Positions 54,851 to 63,036 of a DNA stretch of 64,000 bases are shown piece by piece; position 1 is the first letter of the stretch, and each line of letters opens with the position of its first letter. Source of the stretch: Gemmatimonadota bacterium (GTDB lineage: Bacteria > Gemmatimonadota > Gemmatimonadetes > Longimicrobiales > Gaopeijiaceae). The stretch covers positions 153,145 through 217,144 of the forward strand of contig DUBS01000035.1 of the NCBI GenBank assembly GCA_012960225.1. Direction: 5' to 3'. The translations under genes and the position numbers were made by a program. The notes below the pieces were generated by a model, which was not told the DNA's origin, ran no database searches, and saw only the letters and a program-made list of their open reading frames with translations.

Positions 54851-54857
54851 ATCAGAA

Positions 54858-56462
54858 TCACATCCTTGAGCTATCATGTGAGCTTCGGGTCGCCGGAGTG
54901 CACGTCGGCCATTGGGCCATCCTTCCGCCACGACCACCCATCACCGTCCGCCTCTCCCGACTTACCCTCTCTTCGTCTTCAGACGCCAGATACACAAGTG
55001 AGGCTGCCAGAACTGCATTGTTCTTAAGATCATCGAATATCAGCTTATCGAAGGTATCTCGGTGTGTATGCCAAGTATGGGAACTGTAGTCCCAGGAAAG
55101 TGCCCCTAGGTTGAACGCAGGAGCGCCGTAGCAGACAAATGAAGCGTAGTCTGATCCGCCTCCTCCTGGATTTCCAGGTATGTTGAGATTTACGCTACCT
55201 GCGACTTCGGCAGGAACGTATGACAACCATTTTGCCAGAGACGCTCCAGCTTCGATAAAACCCTGAGCAGAAAGATTTATGATTCGCCCGGTGCCATTGT
55301 CTTGATTGAATAGAGCTTGCAGCCCTTCGACAATTTCAGGATGATCCTCAGTGAAGGCCCTAGAACCATTGAGCCCTTGCTCTTCACCACTCCATAAGCC
55401 AATCAAGATCGTTCTCTTCGGGCTCGGATAGACCTCCTTGAGAATCCGCATTGTCTCCAGCATAAGGAGCGAACCGCTTCCATTATCTGTCGCGCCAGAT
55501 CCCCCTTCCCACGAGTCATAGTGGGCTGAAAGCATGACATACTCATTCGGGAGCTCAGTCCCCGGAATCTCACCAATCACATTATATACTGGCACCTCCC
55601 CTAGATTCTCTGCCTGAGCGGTTAAACGAAGCACCGGGTCTTGTCCATTCTTGGTGAGGCGATACACCAAACCATAGTCCTCGCAGGACAACTCAAATGT
55701 TGGAGTCTCTCTGTTGTACGCATTAAAAACCCTGGTCGTACCATATGAACCCGGCCACTGGGAGGTGATGATACCGGCCGCTCCGGCCGCTTCGAGTTGG
55801 GCATGCAAGTCTCGGCGACGCCCATCCACAGATCCGGTGGCCTGAAGATTCATGTTCCATGCTTGCTGGCCGTTGGCTCTAGCTTCAGCCATGCGCTCCG
55901 CGGATCCAGGCATAGCGAACTCTGACCACTGTTCATTCGCACGACAGGTCGATTCTGGAAACGAGAGCATGACCCACTTGTCGTTTACTGTGGCCAGAAA
56001 TGACTGCCAATCATCTGGAGAGCGAATGTCGGGCACATACGTAACCCCAGCATTGATCGGACGTCCGCCCGTACCAGGGCTCCAAGCCAGAATTCGGCCC
56101 TCAAGTGAGCGGACACGGGGAGAGAGTAGGTCCGCGTGGCTCGGGCCTCGATTCCAACCCTCCCATGTCCCGTAACGCTCTGTGCGTGCTTCGATACCCC
56201 AGCTCCTGAGCACCTGAACAGCCCAGTCCTGGGCCATCTCCATCCCCGGTGACGCAGTCAAACGAGGTCCTATTGAGTCAAGCAGTGACTGCGCTAAGCT
56301 CTCGAAGTGCGAGTTGTCGATCGCCTGATCCCAAATGCCCTGGAGTACTGGGTCTTCTGTAGCTAAGCGTTGTGCCTCCAGATGTCTTGGTGCCGAAACC
56401 GCACACATGATCATCACAACGAGTCCGGCATATACCGTACGTGTCTTCATCACCGTCTCCAT
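54858..56462 (-). CDS. exported M28 family metallopeptidase
   Basis: 534 residues from ATG 56462, which has AAGGAG at the right distance; GTG 56492 overlaps the previous stop but lacks one. Signal peptide KTRTVYAGLVVMIMCAVSAPRHLEAQ. Central PA-like insert (about 130-290), then the co-catalytic zinc domain: SAHYDSW (His), GATDNGSGSLLM (Asp), SGEEQGLNGS (catalytic Glu, Glu ligand), NQDNGTG (Asp) and SHTWHTHRDTFD (His). It acts in the periplasm as an aminopeptidase or carboxypeptidase. Part of a tightly spaced operon between P1 peptidase and mmsA. Confidence 0.9.
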   Translation of the reverse strand: METVMKTRTVYAGLVVMIMCAVSAPRHLEAQRLATEDPVLQGIWDQAIDNSHFESLAQSLLDSIGPRLTASPGMEMAQDWAVQVLRSWGIEARTERYGTWEGWNRGPSHADLLSPRVRSLEGRILAWSPGTGGRPINAGVTYVPDIRSPDDWQSFLATVNDKWVMLSFPESTCRANEQWSEFAMPGSAERMAEARANGQQAWNMNLQATGSVDGRRRDLHAQLEAAGAAGIITSQWPGSYGTTRVFNAYNRETPTFELSCEDYGLVYRLTKNGQDPVLRLTAQAENLGEVPVYNVIGEIPGTELPNEYVMLSAHYDSWEGGSGATDNGSGSLLMLETMRILKEVYPSPKRTILIGLWSGEEQGLNGSRAFTEDHPEIVEGLQALFNQDNGTGRIINLSAQGFIEAGASLAKWLSYVPAEVAGSVNLNIPGNPGGGGSDYASFVCYGAPAFNLGALSWDYSSHTWHTHRDTFDKLIFDDLKNNAVLAASLVYLASEDEERVSRERRTVMGGRGGRMAQWPTCTPATRSSHDSSRM

Positions 56463-56488
56463 CAAATCTCTCCTTGGTATCTCGTTAC

Positions 56489-57793
56489 TCACCGCAAATC
56501 CCTGAAACCCCTAAACACTCGCTGCATGATCTCGGTTAGGCGATCGTGCGGTAGTGCTGGGACCGTGTATCCATTAATGCCTGTTAGCGTTTCCGCAGCG
56601 AGCATTGCATTCAGGATCGCCTCCTCAGTCGCATGGACAGAAGCGGAAATAAGAGGATTCAACCGGTCATTCGGCAGCATCTCCAACCCAACTACCGTTG
56701 CGCGCTCCGCGGCGGCTGATCGGTTTGCAGTGGTGAAGCCAATGAAGATATCTCCCGACCCGTTGTACCCCATTCCACCAATACGGGCGAGACCCATGGT
56801 CGTGCGCGTAACTAGTCGCTTGATCTGCGTCGGCAAAAGTGGTGCGTCGGTTGCGAGAACAATAATGATTGATCCAGTACCTTCCGGGATGGCTTCCATT
56901 TTTCCCGCTGCGTCTTCTCCGTCATCACACCAACGCACACCTGAACGCCGTAGTTCAGCCGGAATCGATCGATCCACGTAGCATGCAGAAGGTTCAAGCA
57001 ACATCTCGCCAACGGGCACACCTGAGATTCGAAGATCACTTCGGGACCCCTGATTACATTGGACTAGTATACCAATGGTATAGTCACCTACGCGGCGGGA
57101 TGAGGATCCTATACCCCCCTTGAAACCGTGGCAGCGCATGCCTGTTCCTCCTCCAACCGCACCCTGCTCAACCGGGCCACTACTAGCTCCATCGAGCGCC
57201 ATGAAGGTGTGCTCGGCTGTAACATGGAAGCCATTAATATCATTCAAGCTCCCATCATAAGTCTCAGCCACCACAGGAAGTGCCCATAGAAACGACGGAT
57301 CACGATCACGCTGCCAAGCGATCACGGCATCACGCACCACCCCCACGCTGTGCGTGTTCGTAATCAAGATCGGACCTTCAAGTAGTCCAGAGTGCTCGAT
57401 CCAGGTCGTACCAGTCATTTCACCGTTGCCGTTCAGACTAAACCAAGCTGCAAAGGTCGAGTCACCAGACTCCCTACCACGCGGTAGGATTGCAGTGACT
57501 CCTGTCCGAATTGGTCCCTGTCCGACAATAAGCCGACCCTGACCCTCTATAATTGTTGTGTGTCCGACCTCGACCCCGGCCACATCAGTGATGGCATTAT
57601 TTGGTCCAGGTTCACCCTGGAGTCGAATGCCAAGTGCTCTAGCATTGGGGACTTTTTGTGCGCTCACCTCTAGGACACCCACCAACGAGCCGTAGCCATC
57701 CATCCAGTCTGGCATTCCCAGAGTGCCCAAAGTCAAGCCCGAGATGAGTAGCACAAGCATAGGACGCATCGATCGGGGCCCGGAAACGTGCAT
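56489..57793 (-). CDS. P1 family (DmpA/BapA, MEROPS S58) peptidase, exported
   Basis: 434 residues. A signal peptide (PMLVLLISGLTLGTLG) precedes NAITDVAGVEVGHTTI, the family start. TGVTAILPRG, NTHSVGVVRDAV and ALPVVAETYDGSLNDING follow. The autocatalytic cleavage site lies in FKGGIGSSSRR, probably Gly229/Ser230, giving the N-terminal nucleophile of the beta chain (then YTIGILVQCNQG). DmpA is an L-aminopeptidase/D-esterase; the related BapA enzymes cleave N-terminal beta-amino acids, including beta-alanine, from peptides. The gene starts 6 bases after the EVE gene. Confidence 0.9.
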   Translation of the reverse strand: MHVSGPRSMRPMLVLLISGLTLGTLGMPDWMDGYGSLVGVLEVSAQKVPNARALGIRLQGEPGPNNAITDVAGVEVGHTTIIEGQGRLIVGQGPIRTGVTAILPRGRESGDSTFAAWFSLNGNGEMTGTTWIEHSGLLEGPILITNTHSVGVVRDAVIAWQRDRDPSFLWALPVVAETYDGSLNDINGFHVTAEHTFMALDGASSGPVEQGAVGGGTGMRCHGFKGGIGSSSRRVGDYTIGILVQCNQGSRSDLRISGVPVGEMLLEPSACYVDRSIPAELRRSGVRWCDDGEDAAGKMEAIPEGTGSIIIVLATDAPLLPTQIKRLVTRTTMGLARIGGMGYNGSGDIFIGFTTANRSAAAERATVVGLEMLPNDRLNPLISASVHATEEAILNAMLAAETLTGINGYTVPALPHDRLTEIMQRVFRGFRDLR

Positions 57794-57799
57794 GGAACC

Positions 57800-58267
57800 C
57801 TAGAGCCCTGCCAAATTTTTCACGTAGTCGAACTCTGATTTCTTCACTGACTGTACCGAAAGACGCCCGTATCGGACGAGCTCCATATCGGCCAACTTCG
57901 GGTCTGACTTGATCTCGGATAACCCGAGTGGCTCGTCCACGTTCTTGATCTTAGAGACAAATTCAACATCAACCATCCACCAGCGAGGATTATCCGGCGA
58001 GGACTTGGAATCGAAGTAGTTACTGTCCTCATCAAAGGCATAATAATCTGGATACGCTTCCGTACACACACGGGCGATACCGACTACCCCAGGGGGTTTA
58101 GCATTAGAATGATAGTAGAGAACTTCATCACCGGTTTTCATACTTCTCATATTGTTTCGAGCCTTATAGTTCCGCACACCTTCCCAGCAGGTAGAGCCAT
58201 CTTTCTCGAGATCTTCGATCGAATAGACGTAGGGTTCAGATTTCATCAACCAGTACTGCTTCGCCAT
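57800..58267 (-). CDS. EVE domain protein
   Basis: 155 residues, a single EVE domain: YWLMKSEPYVYSIEDL, CWEGVRNYKARNNMRSM, GDEVLYYHSNAKPPGVVGIARV, then YPDYYAFD and WWMVDVEFV. EVE is a PUA-like fold that binds modified bases in DNA or RNA (as in THYN1); in bacteria it is mostly of unsettled role. First gene of the peptidase/beta-alanine operon by spacing (6 bases to the P1 gene); the link may be only transcriptional. Confidence 0.92.
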   Translation of the reverse strand: MAKQYWLMKSEPYVYSIEDLEKDGSTCWEGVRNYKARNNMRSMKTGDEVLYYHSNAKPPGVVGIARVCTEAYPDYYAFDEDSNYFDSKSSPDNPRWWMVDVEFVSKIKNVDEPLGLSEIKSDPKLADMELVRYGRLSVQSVKKSEFDYVKNLAGL

Positions 58268-58361
58268 GAACCGTTAGCTCCTGGAGTTGTTGGACCGGAG
58301 GAAGGTCAGTAGGGGAGCACATTATGGGGCCAAGAACCGGCAAAGGCGACCCGACTCAATC

Positions 58362-59774
58362 TCATGCCCTAGCGGAGCCAATCTCGACCTTGATATCCCT
58401 CCATTTTTCTCGCTTGAATACGATCACACTAAGGATCGCTCTAGTGAGATGGCCAAGCACTATTGCCAGCCATATATCAGCAGGGTCAAGAGTTGAAAAT
58501 GTTTGAATACCTAAACAGAGCCCGACCGGAATAACCAGCTGCGAAATAATCGATATGTAGAGTGGACTCTTGGTGTCACCGGTACCCTGTAATCCTCCTG
58601 TAAAAGCTAACGCGACAGTTATGAAGAGCCCCGATAACGCTAGGTAGCGCAACAACTCCACACCCAAGTCCAGGACAATAGGATCATCCATTCCGAATAC
58701 TCCCAATAGCCGGGTCGGAAGCAACAAGAATGTGGATCCAATAGCGGTTGCGAGCAGTAGTCCGAAACCAGCGGCCATATGCACCGCGCGACTCGTACGG
58801 TCAGGGTTACCAGCCCCGAGATTCTGACCGGCTACTGCTGCGGTAGCGCCCATAATTCCTACTGACGTCCATGTGATGAATGAGAAAAGCTGTGTGTAGC
58901 TCACTACGTACGCAGCCTGTGCCTGAGCACCCATTGTGAGTGAGCCGACGAAACTCAACAGAATGACGCCACCCACATTCATTGCTATGCCTTGGATGCC
59001 CGTCGGGAGTCCAAACTTGAAGAGTTGCCTGATAATCACGTAGTCAGGACGCCAACTCATTCCCCGTTGGAATTGCACTACCCATCCGCCACCAAATAAC
59101 TTGAATAACGCGTATACACTTATAGAGGCGCCTGCGATGACGGTCCCCATTGCAGCCCCAGTAGTTCCGAAGGCAGGAATTGGACCCATTCCGCGAATCA
59201 AGATGACACTGAGTGCGATATTGAGGATCGTTAGTGCAATTCCGAGTCTTAAGGGTGTTCTCGCATCGCCTGCTGATCTAAGGGCCCCGCCTAGCATGAA
59301 GAACATCAGCATGCCGAATGAGAAAACGAACATGATACGGAGATAGGGTAGCGCTTCAGCCTGCACCTCAGCCGTTGCGTTTACCAGATCAAGTAGGAAC
59401 GGTGATGCCGCATAGCCTATTGGCGCCATGACTAGCAAGACGATCATGACTGATGTCAGAAACGCCTGGTAAACCGTTCGATTCACCTTTTCAGGCTCAT
59501 TCGCACCCGCGAACCGAGCCACAAGAATGCCCATCCCGGTGAATAGTGAGCTGATGAAGACAATGACAACTAAGAAGATTTGCCAGGACACCCCGATCGC
59601 TGCGTTGCCAACGTAGCCGACATAGTTCCCGACCATCGTGTGGTCTATAATGCCCTGCACCCCACCGATGATGTTCTGTAGCATCGTTGGCCAAGCGAGC
59701 TTCCATACGGCCCCCCGGATTGGCCCTTCAACAATTGATCGGTCGAAGCCGACGTGTTTAGTCTGATCGCTCAC
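58362..59774 (-). CDS. MATE family efflux transporter
   Basis: 470 residues, twelve membrane helices in two six-helix repeats. N-terminal WKLAWPTMLQNIIGGVQGIIDHTMVGNYVG and the second-repeat counterpart PTGIQGIAMNVGGVILLSFVG, plus GQNLGAGNPDRTSRA, are MATE signatures. It exports cationic or other compounds against sodium or proton entry. GTG start. It lies between the M24 peptidase gene (30 bases) and the EVE gene (94 bases) on the same strand. Confidence 0.93.
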   Translation of the reverse strand: MSDQTKHVGFDRSIVEGPIRGAVWKLAWPTMLQNIIGGVQGIIDHTMVGNYVGYVGNAAIGVSWQIFLVVIVFISSLFTGMGILVARFAGANEPEKVNRTVYQAFLTSVMIVLLVMAPIGYAASPFLLDLVNATAEVQAEALPYLRIMFVFSFGMLMFFMLGGALRSAGDARTPLRLGIALTILNIALSVILIRGMGPIPAFGTTGAAMGTVIAGASISVYALFKLFGGGWVVQFQRGMSWRPDYVIIRQLFKFGLPTGIQGIAMNVGGVILLSFVGSLTMGAQAQAAYVVSYTQLFSFITWTSVGIMGATAAVAGQNLGAGNPDRTSRAVHMAAGFGLLLATAIGSTFLLLPTRLLGVFGMDDPIVLDLGVELLRYLALSGLFITVALAFTGGLQGTGDTKSPLYISIISQLVIPVGLCLGIQTFSTLDPADIWLAIVLGHLTRAILSVIVFKREKWRDIKVEIGSARA

Positions 59775-59804
59775 GGAAACATCCGCTCGCTGGCAATCAG
59801 AACT

Positions 59805-61181
59805 TTACCAAACCAGATGGAACTTGCCCTGCCGACGGAACACCCAATGACGCTCCCCTGTGGTATCCAGATAGGCTTCTTCTTCCTGTCGACATGATGC
59901 CGGCTGTTCCCCCCATTCTGGTATAGGGGTCGTCGCCTGAAGTTCAATCGAATGCCATGTAGAAGGGAGTAAAACCGCATCCCCCCTGACCGGGACACCT
60001 TCCTGACCATCCCACCGGCCAATCAAGGGTCCGGCTCCGTGACCGTGATCACCGATCGGATGCGTATACACCGTGCCGTCAATCCCTTCAGCCCTCATCT
60101 GCGTCAGGGTATTTGCGAGAATCTCATTGCCGGTTAACCCAGGTTCCATATGAGTAAGCAGAATGTCTTGGAGGCGGTTCGAGTTTTTGAGGCATGTCTT
60201 CAGTCCTTCCGGCACCTCCATCTCATTCTCTCTTAAGACATAACCCAGATGTTGCGTGTCTGTATGTAGATTCAGACCCACAACTCCAAAGTCAGTCCAA
60301 AGCAAGTCCCCTCTCTCGATGACCGCAGGTCCGGCGGAGTTCACCCCACCCGCTCGCTGTACATCTACAGAAGTATGGAACCAAGTAGTGTAGCCCAGGT
60401 CACGGATCTTCTGGCGCATCCACCAGACCACGTCCTCCGTAGTAGTAACTCCTGGTGTGATTACCGCATTTGAAAAAGCCTCAGAGATGATCGCATGCAC
60501 AGTTTCCTCGATTTTCCGGTATTGAGGCATCATTTCAGGAAGACGCAAGGCTATATAGTTCATCGCCAACCGGGGCTCGTGTTTAACGCGTTCGCCATAC
60601 TCATCACCCAAGGCTTCAAGCAACTCTTGCTGTTCACCCGCATGGAGCCCATCTGAAAAAGCCCAAACAGGATCAACGTTGAGAACGATATTCTCTGGGT
60701 CTCGGTCTTCCACCAACTCACGGAGCAAATTCCATTGCTCCGCGCCAACGAGCTCCGCAGTTGGCTGGGTCGGGGCGGGCCTGGTGGAGCGAAATGCCTC
60801 AAAAACCCCACCTTGACTTGTGCCACCAAGTGCTATCCGCTCAAGTGCTCCATCTTCTTCTCGAGTAATCACGTAGATAGAGCGTCGCCGAGCAGCAAAG
60901 GTGGTCGGAGCAGTGATAGACCAAAACACAGGATCTTCAGCATACTCCCTCATCGAAAGAATCCACATATTCACATCATATTCGGCCATAAGCTGAGGAA
61001 GGATTCTCTCCATGCGCATCTCCAGCCATACCTGCTGCTCAAGAGCTTGTTCTCGTAAAGATGGAAGAGGATGAATTCGAGCCGGAGCCTCTTCAGGAAC
61101 CTTAGCTGGCGCTTGGGCGTGGAGCATACTCGGTGCTAAACACAATACGAGGAGGGCAGCTGAGGACAGCTTTGAATTCAT
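59805..61181 (-). CDS. exported M24 family metallopeptidase (Xaa-Pro aminopeptidase-like)
   Basis: 458 residues with a signal peptide (SSAALLVLCLAPSMLHAQ). The N-terminal creatinase-like domain spans about 40-215. The catalytic pita-bread domain follows with LLWTDFGV and LHTDTQH (two Asp ligands), HPIGDHGHGAGP (His), SIELQATT (Glu) and RQEEEAYLD (Glu). All five metal ligands appear present. It would remove N-terminal residues before proline in the periplasm. It ends 30 bases before the MATE gene. Confidence 0.88.
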   Translation of the reverse strand: MNSKLSSAALLVLCLAPSMLHAQAPAKVPEEAPARIHPLPSLREQALEQQVWLEMRMERILPQLMAEYDVNMWILSMREYAEDPVFWSITAPTTFAARRRSIYVITREEDGALERIALGGTSQGGVFEAFRSTRPAPTQPTAELVGAEQWNLLRELVEDRDPENIVLNVDPVWAFSDGLHAGEQQELLEALGDEYGERVKHEPRLAMNYIALRLPEMMPQYRKIEETVHAIISEAFSNAVITPGVTTTEDVVWWMRQKIRDLGYTTWFHTSVDVQRAGGVNSAGPAVIERGDLLWTDFGVVGLNLHTDTQHLGYVLRENEMEVPEGLKTCLKNSNRLQDILLTHMEPGLTGNEILANTLTQMRAEGIDGTVYTHPIGDHGHGAGPLIGRWDGQEGVPVRGDAVLLPSTWHSIELQATTPIPEWGEQPASCRQEEEAYLDTTGERHWVFRRQGKFHLVW

Positions 61182-61346
61182 TGATCGTGCTCCGGTCAGC
61201 TTCTGGTATGGTCTAATGGACGGAAGAAGCTATCCACCAGAACTAACCGTCGCCACGGGGTTGGCTACCCGCCCATAGCCGGGTGGATGGGCATCGTACC
61301 TAGGTGAGATCGGGAAGTCCCAGAAACTCTTGCGCCCAGCACGTAC

Positions 61347-62945
61347 TCACCTTGGGCCGGCCGTACGAACCTCGCCTGACACTTGATTTGAGAATTGCTC
61401 GAAGTTCTCCCGAAACATTCCAGCCAGCCTGGACGCTGCAATGTCATACTCATTGGGATTATCCCAGGTTTTCCTAGGGCTAAGAACTTCAGTAGGCACC
61501 CCTAAGATTACTGTGGGCACGGCAAGTCCGAAGACCGGATCTGTAGCAAAGTCCCCCTCGTCCAGTTCACCACTGAGGGCGGCATTCACCATCGCCCGTG
61601 TGTAGGAGAGTTTCATTCGACTACCAACGCCGTAACCACCTCCAGACCAGCCAGTATTCACCAACCACACAGTGGCTCTATGCTCCCTCAGCTTTTCCCC
61701 CAACATCTCTGCATAGACACCCGGATGTCTGGGCAGGAATGGGGCCCCAAAACAGGCGCTGAAAGTGGCCTTGGGTTCTGTCACACCACGTTCCGTCCCT
61801 GCAACCTTAGCGGTGTACCCAGAAAGGAAATGGTACATTGCCTGTTCGGGGGTCAGTTGGGAGATCGGAGGAAGTACCCCAAATGCATCCGCAGTAAGGA
61901 ATACAACATTACTGGGGTGCCCTGCCCGGCTTGGAATCACAGCATTAGGAATATAGTGGATAGGATATGAGGCCCTCGTATTCTCTGTTATGGACCCGTT
62001 ATCAAAATCTATCTCTAGAGTCGCCTCATCTAATACCACATTCTCTAAAATCGTGCCGAACATTTGAGTGGCTTGAAAGATTTCAGGCTCACCCTCGGGC
62101 GAAAGACGAATCGTCTTTGCGTAACAACCACCTTCGAAATTAAAGACCCCATCACCACCCCAGCCGTGCTCATCGTCACCGATTAGCCCTCGGGCAGCAT
62201 CAGCTGAAAGGGTTGTCTTTCCAGTACCTGATAGACCAAAGAAAAGTGCTACATCACCCGCAGAGCCTAGATTTGCTGAGCAGTGCATTGGGAGCACCCT
62301 AGACTCTGGAAGCATGTGGTTGAGTACAGAGAAAATCGACTTCTTGATTTCACCCGCATATCGACTGCCCGTTATGAGCACCTCTCGTGCTGAGAAATTC
62401 ACCACGATAGCCGTATTGGACACTGTACCGTGGCGTTCAGGATCAGCCTTAAGATGCGGAGCATGCAATACGGTGAACTCTGGCCTAAACTCAACCAACT
62501 GATGCGATCCCAGACGGAGAAACATGTTGTGTGCAAAGAGGGCGTGCCATGGGCTCTCGCTAACAACGCGCACATTAATACCGTGTTCTTCATCCGCACC
62601 GGCACGTGCATCATGAACAAAGAGATCCTGGTCATTCAAATAAGCGATGGCCTCCTGCCGCAACGCGCCGTAATGATCCGAGCTAATCGGCACATTCACA
62701 GCCCCCCAGTCTACCGATTCCTCAGTAAGTTCATCACGCACGACAAAGCGATCATTCGGTGAACGTCCGGTGTGCGGTGCAGTAACCGTTGCAATGGCAC
62801 CCATGTGAACTAGCTGACCATCTCCGCGAGCGAACGACTCCTCATATAGACGAGCGGGGGAAAGATTCCAGTAGACAGCTCTCTTCGGATTCAAGCCGTG
62901 GTCTTTAAGGTCAGGCCCATCCGATTGTGTTAAGACTTCTGACAT
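61347..62945 (-). CDS. pckA: phosphoenolpyruvate carboxykinase (ATP)
   Basis: 532 residues, the usual length. P-loop FGLSGTGKTTLSAD (236-249), DDEHGWGGDGVFNFEGGCYAK (metal and oxaloacetate site, kinase-2 region), RPIHY-type substrate segment seen as RASYPIHYI, and the C-terminal NTGWSGGGYGVGSRM. It converts oxaloacetate and ATP to PEP for gluconeogenesis. Together with malic enzyme just upstream on the same strand it links C4 acids to sugar synthesis. The two are separated by a terminator, so pckA has its own promoter in the 91-base gap, though I see no clear one. Confidence 0.96.
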   Translation of the reverse strand: MSEVLTQSDGPDLKDHGLNPKRAVYWNLSPARLYEESFARGDGQLVHMGAIATVTAPHTGRSPNDRFVVRDELTEESVDWGAVNVPISSDHYGALRQEAIAYLNDQDLFVHDARAGADEEHGINVRVVSESPWHALFAHNMFLRLGSHQLVEFRPEFTVLHAPHLKADPERHGTVSNTAIVVNFSAREVLITGSRYAGEIKKSIFSVLNHMLPESRVLPMHCSANLGSAGDVALFFGLSGTGKTTLSADAARGLIGDDEHGWGGDGVFNFEGGCYAKTIRLSPEGEPEIFQATQMFGTILENVVLDEATLEIDFDNGSITENTRASYPIHYIPNAVIPSRAGHPSNVVFLTADAFGVLPPISQLTPEQAMYHFLSGYTAKVAGTERGVTEPKATFSACFGAPFLPRHPGVYAEMLGEKLREHRATVWLVNTGWSGGGYGVGSRMKLSYTRAMVNAALSGELDEGDFATDPVFGLAVPTVILGVPTEVLSPRKTWDNPNEYDIAASRLAGMFRENFEQFSNQVSGEVRTAGPR

Positions 62946-63000
62946 AAATTAAGTTGACTTTGTGGTGCTCTGAGACCCTGCTCTTGGGAAACAGGTAGTA

Positions 63001-63030
63001 AAACAAAAACCCGGACAGGCATCGTCCGAG
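63001..63030 (-). terminator. rho-independent terminator of the malic enzyme gene
   Basis: On the minus strand a seven-pair stem (63030-63024 against 63016-63010, one G-T pair) with a 7-base loop is followed by TTTTTGTTT (63009-63001). It starts 7 bases after the malic enzyme stop. Confidence 0.8.
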
Positions 63031-63036
63031 AAGCCA

